A model generated the notes under the pieces. The model worked only from the letters and a program-made list of their open reading frames with translations. It was not told the DNA's origin and did no database searches. A stretch of DNA of 14,025 nt from Treponema sp. GTDB taxonomy: Bacteria; Spirochaetota; Spirochaetia; Treponematales; Treponemataceae. Of this stretch, positions 1-6,855 are shown in pieces (the first letter of the stretch is position 1; every line of letters begins with the position of its first letter). The stretch lies in contig JAILNY010000169.1 of the NCBI GenBank assembly GCA_024691105.1, positions 1-14,025 of the forward strand, written 5' to 3'. A program made the translations under genes and the position numbers.

Positions 1-745
1 TTTCTGAAGTTACTGCAATCATGTGCTTAGAAGCAGAAAGACCTGCTTTGCTGAGGAAGTCTTTTACAAAGCTTTCGTTTGTAAGAGTTTCAAGAGTTGT
101 TCCTGATTTTGAAACAAGAATAAAAATTGTCTTAGAAAGATTAAGAGAAGCACAAACTGCAGCTGCATCGTCAGGGTCAACATTAGAAATAAAGTGTGCT
201 TCCATTTTGAAAGTGTTGTTTGCCTTTGCCCAGTTTTCAAGAGCAAGGTACATAGCGCGCGGACCAAGGTCAGATCCACCGATACCAATCTGACAAACTG
301 TTGTATATTTTTCGCCTTTTTCGTTTACGATTTTTCCAGAGTGAACGTCATTTGCAAAGTCTGCAATTTTTTTCTGCTGTTCAACATAAAAATCGCGCTT
401 ATTCTTTCCGTCAGCTGTAACATCTTTTCCAAGCTGTCCACGTGTAAGCTGGTGAAGAACCATTCTCTTTTCGCCGGTATTAACAACTTCGCCGTTGTAG
501 AGTGCTTCAAATTTTTCTGCAAGCTGAGCTTCTTTTGCAAGGTCAGAAAGAACGCCTAAAATCTGTTCATTAACCTGTTTTGCAGCATAGTTATATTTGA
601 GTCCTGCAGCCATTGGAACTGAATATTCTTTAACGCGTTTTGCTGCATCTGCGTTTCCAAGAACTTCTGCAAGTTTTACCTGTCCCTTTAATGACAGCAT
701 TTTTTTGTAAGATGGAAGTGTGTCAAGATTTGACCAAGTAATCAT
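1..745 (-). CDS. pgi: Glucose-6-phosphate isomerase, 5' part (cut by left window edge)
   Basis: Interconverts glucose 6-phosphate and fructose 6-phosphate in the cytoplasm (glycolysis and gluconeogenesis). I translated the minus strand from the ATG at 745-743; it stays open for 248 codons to the window edge, so the C-terminal half, with the usual catalytic Glu and Lys/His residues, is not visible. Recognisable family blocks are GEKRMVLH at about residues 91-98, the sugar-phosphate loop GIGGSDLGP at 154-162 and SKSGTTLET at 212-220. A Shine-Dalgarno-like AGGGG lies about nine bases before the ATG and supports this start. It is downstream of argR, but an intrinsic terminator lies between them and a candidate extended -10 promoter sits at 836-844, so it probably has its own transcript with a structured leader. 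Identification is firm; only completeness is unknown. Confidence 0.96.
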   Translation of the reverse strand, partial: MITWSNLDTLPSYKKMLSLKGQVKLAEVLGNADAAKRVKEYSVPMAAGLKYNYAAKQVNEQILGVLSDLAKEAQLAEKFEALYNGEVVNTGEKRMVLHQLTRGQLGKDVTADGKNKRDFYVEQQKKIADFANDVHSGKIVNEKGEKYTTVCQIGIGGSDLGPRAMYLALENWAKANNTFKMEAHFISNVDPDDAAAVCASLNLSKTIFILVSKSGTTLETLTNESFVKDFLSKAGLSASKHMIAVTSE

Positions 746-771
746 TTTATGACCCCTAAGATTAAAAATTA

Positions 772-826
772 ATGCCAGTTTCCGGCATTTGGGTGGAATA
801 AAACAAGTTTGCTTTTTCTATTCCAC
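772..826 (-). promoter_or_regulatory. Two tandem hairpins in the pgi leader
   Basis: Read on the minus strand, the pgi leader contains an inverted repeat GTGGAATA (826-819) and TATTCCAC (800-793), extendable by a G-U and two A-U pairs inside the loop. It is followed after four bases by ATGCC (788-784) and GGCAT (776-772), with an extra G-U pair closing a five-base loop. The second stem is followed by a short run of five T, about 20 bases before the Shine-Dalgarno. The repeats are seen directly. A role as attenuator, mRNA stabiliser or protein site is inference, and I recognise no known riboswitch class. Confidence 0.5.
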
Positions 827-828
827 TT

Positions 829-844
829 AAGCCTAAATATAGCA
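829..844 (-). promoter_or_regulatory. Candidate extended -10 promoter for pgi
   Basis: The minus strand reads TG-C-TATATT at 844-836, an extended -10 element, lying between the upstream terminator and the hairpin leader of pgi. No convincing -35 hexamer sits 16-18 bases upstream. Transcription would start near 829, giving a leader of about 84 nt. Its position supports it, but AT-rich DNA yields such matches by chance. Confidence 0.4.
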
Positions 845-868
845 GATTGTAGGAATTTATGATAGTAC

Positions 869-892
869 AAAAAAAAATGTGCTCGTGCACAT
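869..892 (-). terminator. Rho-independent terminator behind argR
   Basis: On the minus strand ATGTGC (892-887), loop ACGA, GCACAT (882-877) form a perfect six-pair stem, continued directly by a run of nine T (877-869). Stem, tight loop and U-tract in this order are the classic intrinsic terminator. It lies about 130 bases after the argR stop and before the pgi promoter candidate, so it should separate the two transcripts. Confidence 0.8.
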
Positions 893-911
893 ATTGAATA
901 AAATATTAATG

Positions 912-1012
912 CGAGTCGGTCTGAAACGCGCAGAAACAGCAGGCGCATGCTTTGGAAGGACGCGACCTGAAACGCGCCGTCTCGAGGTTTTAAGAGCGCG
1001 ATCAAAACGCGC
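912..1012. repeat. Three imperfect GC-rich ~20-bp direct repeats
   Basis: Between the argR stop and its terminator the DNA is unusually rich in CGCG for this AT-rich region. Read on the minus strand, three imperfect copies start with GCGCGTTT at 1012-993, 977-958 and 931-912. Two of them share GCGCGTTTCAG exactly and the third has GCGCGTTTTGA; each is followed by a CG-rich stretch. The first copy can also fold as GCGCG (1012-1008) with CGCGC (1000-996). I see no ORF here. These could be a small dispersed intergenic element or degenerate repeats of unknown role. Confidence 0.45.
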
Positions 1013-1024
1013 GGCCCACAGTCG

Positions 1025-1492
1025 CTATTCAATTTCGGGAATTAATTCTTTTAATTTTTTAAGGAATTCTTTTCCTGTAACGCCTTCTCTTGTGCAGGCA
1101 AAAATACAGTTGTCACCGGCTACGGTTCCGAGGATTTCGTCAAAGTTCATGTTGTCGATTGCGTTGCAGACAGGACCTGCGTGTCCAGGGAATGTTTTTA
1201 TAACGACAATGTTTCCTGATGCTTCGATACTGATGTAGCCGCGCAAAAAGTCTTGGATAAAGATGTGAATTGATTCCTGGTTTTCTTCTTCGGTAGGAAG
1301 GGTATAAATGTAGCCGTCATGGCCGTCGGCGATTTTTCCGACTTTGAGGAGTTTTAAGTCGCGCGAAAGGGTAGCCTGGGTAAGCTCGTAGCCTTCTTTT
1401 GTTAAGAGAGAAAGAAGTTTGTCCTGGCTTTCAATCTTGTTATTTTTGATGAGTTTTCTGATGGTCTTTAATCGTGAATCGCGTTCTTTCAA
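1025..1492 (-). CDS. argR: Arginine repressor ArgR/AhrC
   Basis: Hexameric arginine-sensing transcription factor that represses arginine synthesis genes and, in many bacteria, itself. The 155-residue length is standard. The N-terminal winged helix-turn-helix (about 1-70) contains the recognition helix TQATLSRDL at 38-46, near-invariant in the family. The C-terminal oligomerisation and arginine-binding domain (about 78-155) contains GHAGPV and GTVAGDN (122-128). In typical family members the latter reads GDD, whose aspartates contact arginine, so the Asp-to-Asn change at residue 128 deserves notice. The start is TTG at 1492: an in-frame TAA lies five codons upstream, no ATG is available, and GAGGA sits at proper spacing. 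Two ARG-box-like palindromes overlap the likely promoter 60-100 bases upstream, implying autoregulation. No arginine biosynthesis genes are in the window. Confidence 0.95.
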   Translation of the reverse strand: MKERDSRLKTIRKLIKNNKIESQDKLLSLLTKEGYELTQATLSRDLKLLKVGKIADGHDGYIYTLPTEEENQESIHIFIQDFLRGYISIEASGNIVVIKTFPGHAGPVCNAIDNMNFDEILGTVAGDNCIFACTREGVTGKEFLKKLKELIPEIE

Positions 1493-1550
1493 GTGGTCCT
1501 CAGTTTATTGCGCATGTGGTTCTAGCGGAAAATCGCGGCGTTGCGCAGAA

Positions 1551-1584
1551 TGCATATTTATACATATTATTGCATAATTTTGCA
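1551..1584. promoter_or_regulatory. Tandem ARG-box-like operators upstream of argR
   Basis: Two 14-bp palindrome-like sites, TGCATATTTATACA (1551-1564) and TGCATAATTTTGCA (1571-1584), match the ARG-box core TGAAT-N4-ATTCA at 8 and 7 of 10 positions. Their centres are 20 bp apart, so they lie on about the same face of the helix. As 18-bp boxes they would be separated by 2 bp, close to the tandem arrangement bound by ArgR hexamers in E. coli. They flank and overlap the candidate -10 of argR, fitting repression by ArgR itself. The sequence match is seen; binding is inferred. Confidence 0.7.
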
Positions 1585-1594
1585 TCCAAATCAA
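1566..1594 (-). promoter_or_regulatory. Candidate sigma70-type promoter of argR
   Basis: The minus strand has TTGATT (1594-1589), a 17-base spacer and AATAAT (1571-1566), giving a start near 1558 and a leader of about 65 nt before the TTG start codon of argR. The -10 lies between the two ARG-box-like palindromes and the spacer overlaps one of them, which makes both predictions more believable. Confidence 0.55.
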
Positions 1595-1631
1595 CATACA
1601 GCGGGCCGAAGTCAAATCGCGGGCCGTCGCG

Positions 1632-4178
1632 TCACGACTCCATCGTAACGTATGTCTTTCCTGAGCCGCCGTCCTCTGGCCGCGCAAAGTGAAAATCTGC
1701 AATGCCCGGATAATTTGCAAGGTAATCCTGAACAGCCTGCTGCAAAGCACCGGTTCCTTTGCCGTGGATAACAGAGAATTCTTTAAAGCCTTGCATTGCG
1801 CATAAATCAAGTTGCCGTTCCAAAAGCTTGAGCGCTTCTTCTACGCGCATTCCTAAAAGACGGAGTTCAAATACCGGATGGTCGGTTGGAACGCCGCCAA
1901 GAGATGGAGCAAAATCTGCAAACTTGGATTTTACGCTTTCCGGTTCTGCAAGGTCTACGACAACGCTTGGTTTAAGCGCGGCATCTGACTTAGGTGCTAT
2001 AGTTAAATCTTTTTCTTTAACCGACATTTTTAAGTTGCCAAACTGAACAGACCACATGCCGCGCCGCTCTTCTTTTATAAGAGTTCCGCGGGTGCGCGAA
2101 GAGCCGGCAAAGACTTCCATGCCCGGTTCAAATTTAACCTGCGTCTTATCGAATGCAGATTTTGCGACAGCGTTATCAGATGAAGGTGCGCCGGATTGTC
2201 CGCCGTTTTGAGAAGCGAGTTTTTTTGCCTGAGCGCGCTTGTCGTATTTATCAAGATTGCGTTCTTCGGCTTCAAGAATCTGTGAATGGTTTTCGATAGA
2301 TTCTGTAAGGTCAGAAATAAACGCTTTTACAGCAAGAGTTTTTTCGCGGGTAATTTCGCCTTCTTTTAATTCACGTACAAGATTTTCAAGACGCTTACGG
2401 CTTTCTTTTAAGAACGAAAGTTCTTTTTTGTTTTCTGCAATTTTTAAATCATGCTCACGTCTTTTTATGTTCTGTTCGCGGCTGTTTGTCTTTTGTTCTT
2501 TAAGATAAATTTTTTCTTCTTTGGCTTTAAAGCTTTGAATTAATTCATCGGCCTCTTTGTGTTTTTCATTCAAACCTTTTATTAAAGCCGAAATATCTGC
2601 CTGCTCAGTTTGAATATAACTTTTAGCTTTTTGTATCGCTTCATCCGAAAGCCCGTTCCGCTTTGCAATATCAAGCGCGTGACTTTCGCCCGGAACTCCC
2701 ATTATCAGTCGGTAAGTCGGCGAAAGTGTGTCCGGGTTGAACTCGACGCTCGCGTTGACACACGACGCATTTGTGTAACCATAATTTTTTAGAACGCCGT
2801 GATGAGTTGTGACAAGAACAAAGGAACCGCGTTCAATCAAAATGTCGAGCGCTGCCATTGCGATTGCAGAACCTTCGAGAGGATCGGTCCCACTTCCAAG
2901 CTCATCCAAAAGGACAAGCGATTTTTCTGTTGCGTGCTCAAGTGCGTCTGCAACATTTTTCATGTGCCCGCTGAATGTAGAAAGCGCCTGATCAAGAGAC
3001 TGTTCATCGCCGATGTCGCAATAGATGTCGTTAAACATCGGGAGTCTTGTTCCTTCGAGTGCCGGAACAGGAAAGCCTGTCTGATTTAATAAAGAAAAAA
3101 GCGCAAAGGTTTTTAGAGTGACGGTTTTTCCTCCGGTGTTTGGACCTGTAATGATTAAAACATTTTTGCCGGTCATAAAACGAATGTCGATTGGAACAGC
3201 CTTTTCTTTTAAAAGCGGATGACGGGCACCAAGTAAAAGAGGCGGTTCTTTTGCGCTTTTGTCCTGCGGATTTTTTGCAAGAATTTCTTCACCGCACGAA
3301 AGAGCATAACAGCAATGATTTTCGTTTCCCCATTTAGCCGCGGCGCAAGTCGTATCAAGTAAAATCATCTTTGGAAGATTTTGTTCAAAGGCCTCACGAT
3401 AGTCTGCAAGGCGCGCTGTTGTTTCTATAAGGACTTTTTTTATCTCTTCCTGTAAACGAAACTCTTCCTGAATCAGATCATTGTTTCGTTTTACGACATC
3501 ATCTGGCTCTATGTAAACTGTTCGGCCTGTTTGCGAGACCTCGTGGACAATTCCTTTAATTGCGCCGCGCTGACTTGATTTTACAGCAAGCACCTGTCGG
3601 TTTGCGCGCAAAGCGGGAACCGTTGACTCAAGTGCTCCCGAAAGATTTGTGTCTATCGTATATTTATGAATGAGAGAATCAATTTCGGCTTTTATTGCAG
3701 CAATGTTGCGCCGTATTTCTCTAAGCTGTGGTAAATCCTTTAGTTCACCATCGTTGTTTATAACGCTGAATATAATCTTTGAAACATCACTTAAATCCGG
3801 CATCTGCGCTACAACGCCTGCAAGTTTTTTAAGCCCGAGGTCGAGTGAGTTTGACTTTATGCTGTCCGTAATTTTTTTCCACGAAAGACAAAAAAGGCCG
3901 AGCGCGTAAAGTTCATCTAAATCAAGACGGGCACCGCTTGTTTTTAAAATTCCAAAAAGCTGCTTAATCTGTGGCCATGAAGAAATGGTTATCGCACGTG
4001 TCGAGCCGAGGGCCTTTGACCATTCACGGCTAAGCTCTTTAAGTTCGTTGTAAGACTTGTAATCTGTAAAAGGCTCGCGTTCAAGTATGTCAGTTTTTCC
4101 TTCCTGACTGACGCAGTAGCCTGCGATGGTTTCTTTTATTCTGTAATAGTCCAGTTCTTCAAGCGTCTTTTTGTTCAT
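1632..4178 (-). CDS. mutS2: MutS2 family ATPase/endonuclease
   Basis: Cytoplasmic MutS-like ATPase that, depending on species, suppresses homologous recombination or acts at collided ribosomes. In the 848-residue protein the N-terminal core and lever region covers about 1-330. The ABC-type ATPase has Walker A GPNTGGKT (345-352), Walker B LVLLDELGSGTD (421-432) and the ST(F)SGHM signature (400-406). A charged coiled coil spans about 530-650, an SH3/KOW-like segment about 683-727, and the Smr domain about 767-848 with HGKGTG at 805-810. It is somewhat longer than the usual ~780 residues. In Smr, the expected LDLRG reads LRLLG (772-776), so the Asp and Arg of the motif are absent. I chose the ATG at 4178 because homologues begin near MNKKTLEELDYYRI; a TTG at 4205 is the alternative. 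Shine-Dalgarno pairing is poor at both starts. It is divergent from the lipoprotein gene and upstream of argR. Confidence 0.96.
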   Translation of the reverse strand: MNKKTLEELDYYRIKETIAGYCVSQEGKTDILEREPFTDYKSYNELKELSREWSKALGSTRAITISSWPQIKQLFGILKTSGARLDLDELYALGLFCLSWKKITDSIKSNSLDLGLKKLAGVVAQMPDLSDVSKIIFSVINNDGELKDLPQLREIRRNIAAIKAEIDSLIHKYTIDTNLSGALESTVPALRANRQVLAVKSSQRGAIKGIVHEVSQTGRTVYIEPDDVVKRNNDLIQEEFRLQEEIKKVLIETTARLADYREAFEQNLPKMILLDTTCAAAKWGNENHCCYALSCGEEILAKNPQDKSAKEPPLLLGARHPLLKEKAVPIDIRFMTGKNVLIITGPNTGGKTVTLKTFALFSLLNQTGFPVPALEGTRLPMFNDIYCDIGDEQSLDQALSTFSGHMKNVADALEHATEKSLVLLDELGSGTDPLEGSAIAMAALDILIERGSFVLVTTHHGVLKNYGYTNASCVNASVEFNPDTLSPTYRLIMGVPGESHALDIAKRNGLSDEAIQKAKSYIQTEQADISALIKGLNEKHKEADELIQSFKAKEEKIYLKEQKTNSREQNIKRREHDLKIAENKKELSFLKESRKRLENLVRELKEGEITREKTLAVKAFISDLTESIENHSQILEAEERNLDKYDKRAQAKKLASQNGGQSGAPSSDNAVAKSAFDKTQVKFEPGMEVFAGSSRTRGTLIKEERRGMWSVQFGNLKMSVKEKDLTIAPKSDAALKPSVVVDLAEPESVKSKFADFAPSLGGVPTDHPVFELRLLGMRVEEALKLLERQLDLCAMQGFKEFSVIHGKGTGALQQAVQDYLANYPGIADFHFARPEDGGSGKTYVTMES

Positions 4179-4255
4179 AGAAAGAAATGATAGCACTTTT
4201 GTCAAAAATTATTAATACCCGCGGTAAATTCCCTGCTTATAAAAATTCCCTCTTA

Positions 4256-4284
4256 TTGCAAAAAACAGATAAAAACGATATATT
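4256..4284 (+). promoter_or_regulatory. Candidate promoter for the lipoprotein gene
   Basis: TTGCAA (4256-4261), a 17-base spacer and TATATT (4279-4284) resemble a sigma70-type promoter in the very AT-rich divergent spacer between mutS2 and the lipoprotein gene. Transcription would begin near 4291, about 35 bases before the start codon. The spacer (4179-4325) must also hold the mutS2 promoter, but I could not pick one convincingly. Confidence 0.45.
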
Positions 4285-4325
4285 TTTATAAAATAGGTAG
4301 ACAAAATTGTAACTAAGGTCAAAAT

Positions 4326-5237
4326 GTGATGAGAGTCAAAATTACTAAAAGCCTTACAGTTTTTATTTATTCTCTTATAGCTTTATTTTTTGTCAGCTGT
4401 CGTACTCTGCATGTTGAAGATGACGCAATTCTTTATCAGGGTAATGATGTGATGCCAGATGGCCGTCAGTTGACCTATAATATTTACGAAAATCTGGATG
4501 AAAAGCCATTAACAGAAAATGAACGCTATATTTTTGTTCGCCTGTACTATCCTGAATATGATAATCCTGTCAGCATAGAGAATCTTCTTAAAGCATGTAT
4601 CAAAGCTGCTGATGTTTATGATTTGAATATATGTCATTCTTCCATTGGCTTTGATTTAAATGACAATTTCTACGGACTTACAACAGGTGGAAAGCACAAT
4701 TTAAAACTTGAGTCGTGTACAAATCCTCAGACGAACAGTTACATGAAAAAATGTAATAAGTATCGTTCAACTCAGATTACTTATGCGATAAAAGTTTCTG
4801 TCGCCGAATACGAAAAGGCAAAAACGATGGTCGAGGAATTTTATAATAATCCTCGAACCCGTTATGATATTTTTAAGAATCTTGTAGCAGGATTTTATGG
4901 GCTTGAACGTCATAATGTTAAAACAGATGAAGAAGCAGCTTTTGCAATAAAACCTCATAAACATTCTGAGGTTTCGTTTAAAGAAAATAAGTACGATTTT
5001 GTCTGTTCAACATTCATTGCTTATGTACTTGCAAACTCTGTTGACAGCATTCATGATTTCTTTGTTGAAAAGCAGATTAACGTAGATTATGTTTTCCCGT
5101 CGGATCTTGCTTTTATTCCTGGAATGAAAAAACTCTTTTCTTCTGTATGGATTGATTACGATGTTGCTGCGCGCTATTACTCAAAGCAGTATTTGAGCTT
5201 TGAACCTTATTACAAAGAATATATCGTATCCGAATAA
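4326..5237 (+). CDS. Lipoprotein, probable permuted NlpC/P60 (YiiX/YaeF-like) cysteine hydrolase
   Basis: A 303-residue protein with a short basic N-terminus, a hydrophobic stretch (about 9-24) and a lipobox FVSC with Cys25, so it is probably exported and lipid-anchored. The body suggests a circularly permuted NlpC/P60-like fold, where the catalytic His precedes the Cys: NICHSSIGF (His104), then RTRYDIF (179-183, with the Tyr-Asp common in this group), then YDFVCSTFIAYVL (Cys227), and a late PSDLAF (259-263). Family members act on peptidoglycan peptides, lipids or amides, so the substrate cannot be named. Several extra cysteines (Cys91, 103, 131, 143) lie near the putative His. The start is GTG 4326 or the adjacent ATG 4329; TAAGG at 4314-4318 suits either. 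It is monocistronic and ends 20 bases from a convergent gene. Gene and lipobox are firm; the fold is a motif-level inference. Confidence 0.85.
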   Translation: MMRVKITKSLTVFIYSLIALFFVSCRTLHVEDDAILYQGNDVMPDGRQLTYNIYENLDEKPLTENERYIFVRLYYPEYDNPVSIENLLKACIKAADVYDLNICHSSIGFDLNDNFYGLTTGGKHNLKLESCTNPQTNSYMKKCNKYRSTQITYAIKVSVAEYEKAKTMVEEFYNNPRTRYDIFKNLVAGFYGLERHNVKTDEEAAFAIKPHKHSEVSFKENKYDFVCSTFIAYVLANSVDSIHDFFVEKQINVDYVFPSDLAFIPGMKKLFSSVWIDYDVAARYYSKQYLSFEPYYKEYIVSE

Positions 5238-5257
5238 TTTTTTATAATAACTTTTCT

Positions 5258-5962
5258 CTAGTAACTTTCTTCTATCAGCAGGAACGCATTATTCAGCGAA
5301 GTAGAAATTTTTGCATTGTATGCTGCAGGATAATATTTTGCAGAGGGAATTTGCGCATTTAAAATTTTTTCTTTTTCAAGAATTAAATTTTGAATGCCAG
5401 TAAAAAAAGTATTGTCATATTTTTTTTCTTCAATATTTTGACCGTCAATTTTTTTTATCGTGTACCATACTCTTGGAATTGCAAGAATAAAAACCGGTTT
5501 TACCGTTCTGCAGCAGACTTCAAGTTGTTGAACATCCTGTGACGGCTCGTTTATCGTAAAGGAAATTATCTTTGAGCCTGTGTATGAATCGTTGAGTGCG
5601 ATAAATGCGCTTATAGAAAAAACTGTGTAAATAAGAAAGTATGCAGAACCCATAATTACAGGGAGTGCAAAAAATCCGATTCCCATTACAAAAAGAATCA
5701 GTTCAAATATAAGCTGCCCGCCATTAAAAAAAGCAGATGCTGTAACCTTTGTGCGAGGAGGGCTAAAATAATTATAATTCCAGACTAAAATAAAAACAAA
5801 AGATGCAATTAAAACTGCCGCTCCTGTTATAAAAACAGAAAGCCTCCATGCTTTAATCTTTTGTTTTTTTATGAGTTTTAAAATTAAATAGAATACACCT
5901 GCAGCGACAATCCCTGCACAAAAACAAAAAACTGCCACCGCAAGCATTAAAGAAAAGTCCAT
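5258..5962 (-). CDS. Unrecognised membrane protein, coupled to the kinase-like gene
   Basis: I do not recognise this 234-residue protein. It has four likely membrane segments at about 4-28, 41-63, 82-98 and 100-122, then a soluble C-terminal part of about 110 residues with no motif I know. A basic loop (KKQKIKAWR, about 32-40) after the first segment suggests that loop is cytoplasmic. Its ATG shares one base with the stop codon of the upstream kinase-like gene (TAATG at 5964-5960), so the two are almost certainly co-transcribed and translationally coupled, and a joint role is plausible. The 3' end is convergent with the lipoprotein gene, only 20 bases away, with no clear terminator. Low-complexity AT-rich coding is in keeping with its neighbours. 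It could be a spirochaete-specific protein. Confidence 0.82.
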   Translation of the reverse strand: MDFSLMLAVAVFCFCAGIVAAGVFYLILKLIKKQKIKAWRLSVFITGAAVLIASFVFILVWNYNYFSPPRTKVTASAFFNGGQLIFELILFVMGIGFFALPVIMGSAYFLIYTVFSISAFIALNDSYTGSKIISFTINEPSQDVQQLEVCCRTVKPVFILAIPRVWYTIKKIDGQNIEEKKYDNTFFTGIQNLILEKEKILNAQIPSAKYYPAAYNAKISTSLNNAFLLIEESY

Positions 5963-6783
5963 TATGGATAAGCCCTAAAGTCCTGAACAATACTGATAGT
6001 TGATTCAATTTTGTAGTCAGGAACTTCTTTTTGAGAAAGGACAATTGCTTTTTCGACTATTGCACTAGAGTCTGCAACTCCCTGCAACACGATTCGGTTA
6101 TCAATAACGACTGCATGTAAAAAGTTTATGTTCAGCTTGTATTTAAATACAAGTGTATTAACAAGGTTTTGTGCAAGAAGAAGATTTTTGATTTTTTCTT
6201 TTCCTGCTTTTTCTTTTTCTGGTGTTATTGAATTTTTTACTGCTTCTACAATGATGTTTGATGCAGCATCAACATCAAAGATTGCAGTATTGATAACCAT
6301 GTGGTAATCAGTTGGTTCTTCGTTTTCATGATTGAAAAAACTCTTGTGGAATCCGACTCGGTTTGCATCACTTTCTTCGATGCGCTGATGAGCCTGTTTT
6401 TCGTTCCAGTTAAATTCCTTCATCAGACGTTCAACTCTGACATTGTCATTTGCAACCAGACGGAATGAAACAAGGTTTGGAAGTTCATTCAAAATAATAT
6501 ATGAGCCTCGTCCGATTAAAACTGTATCGCCAGCAGAGGCACTTTCTAAAACTGCTGTAGAAAGATAATCCATGTATTCATCGCGGTCTTTTGCAAGAGA
6601 TGCAAAAAAGCCTGGCTTTCGTTCATCATATTTTAAAAGCTTTGATTCCGGGAATCCAAGTTCGACAATGCGATGTTCAATTTCTTTTCGTCCTACAAAC
6701 TGGTAGTTCATTTTTTTTGCAACGGCTGTTGCAATTTCGTCTCCTAATGCCGCAACCTGTCTTGCGATTGTAATTATTGCCAT
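5962..6783 (-). CDS. Cytidylate kinase-like protein with BON-like C-terminal domain
   Basis: A 273-residue protein whose first ~185 residues match the cytidylate-kinase-like (Cytidylate_kin2) pattern: ITIARQVAALGDEIA at 4-18 in the P-loop position, VLIGRGSYIIL at 88-98, the arginine-rich lid RVERLMKEFN (116-125) with RIEESDANR (134-142), and DYHMVINTAIFDVD (159-172). The P-loop is atypical: family members usually have a GSGG-like stretch where this has AALG, so nucleotide binding or catalysis may be altered. After a lysine-rich linker (about 186-200), residues 215-268 (AVVIDNRIVLQGVAD and following) resemble a BON domain. True CMP kinase (Cmk) is shorter and has a better P-loop, so this is likely a specialised protein rather than the housekeeping enzyme. 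A perfect AGGAGG lies five bases before the ATG. It is coupled to the membrane protein gene. Confidence 0.83.
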   Translation of the reverse strand: MAIITIARQVAALGDEIATAVAKKMNYQFVGRKEIEHRIVELGFPESKLLKYDERKPGFFASLAKDRDEYMDYLSTAVLESASAGDTVLIGRGSYIILNELPNLVSFRLVANDNVRVERLMKEFNWNEKQAHQRIEESDANRVGFHKSFFNHENEEPTDYHMVINTAIFDVDAASNIIVEAVKNSITPEKEKAGKEKIKNLLLAQNLVNTLVFKYKLNINFLHAVVIDNRIVLQGVADSSAIVEKAIVLSQKEVPDYKIESTISIVQDFRAYP

Positions 6784-6788
6784 GTTGT

Positions 6789-6794
6789 CCTCCT
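6789..6794 (-). promoter_or_regulatory. Consensus Shine-Dalgarno of the kinase-like gene
   Basis: A perfect AGGAGG five bases before the ATG at 6783 fixes the start and suggests strong translation. It is the best ribosome-binding site in the window, notable for a gene of unknown role. Confidence 0.85.
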
Positions 6795-6826
6795 GCGACT
6801 AAGAATGTTTTGAAAATATTTTTTTC

Positions 6827-6855
6827 TTGTTCTATTAAAAAAAGTCTGTTAAACT
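6827..6855 (+). promoter_or_regulatory. Weak candidate promoter for the Nudix gene
   Basis: TTGTTC (6827-6832), 17 bases, TAAACT (6850-6855), with a TG one base before the -10 (6847-6848). It lies in the divergent spacer 6784-6939, which should also hold a minus-strand promoter that I cannot single out. The hexamers are poor matches and position is the main support. Confidence 0.3.

Noticed and set aside
769..1032. Minus-strand reading frame of 87 codons between argR and pgi
   Set aside because: It overlaps the argR end, the terminator and the pgi leader hairpins, has no recognisable motif and no good ribosome-binding site.
4179..4205. TTG start at 4205 for mutS2, or TTGACA (4205-4200) as its -35 box
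   Set aside because: Nine extra residues are not family-like, and a -35 at this place would put the start of transcription inside the coding region. ATG 4178 is simpler, though not proven.
5238..5257. T-rich 20-base spacer between convergent genes as a terminator
   Set aside because: A T run is present but there is no stem before it on either strand.
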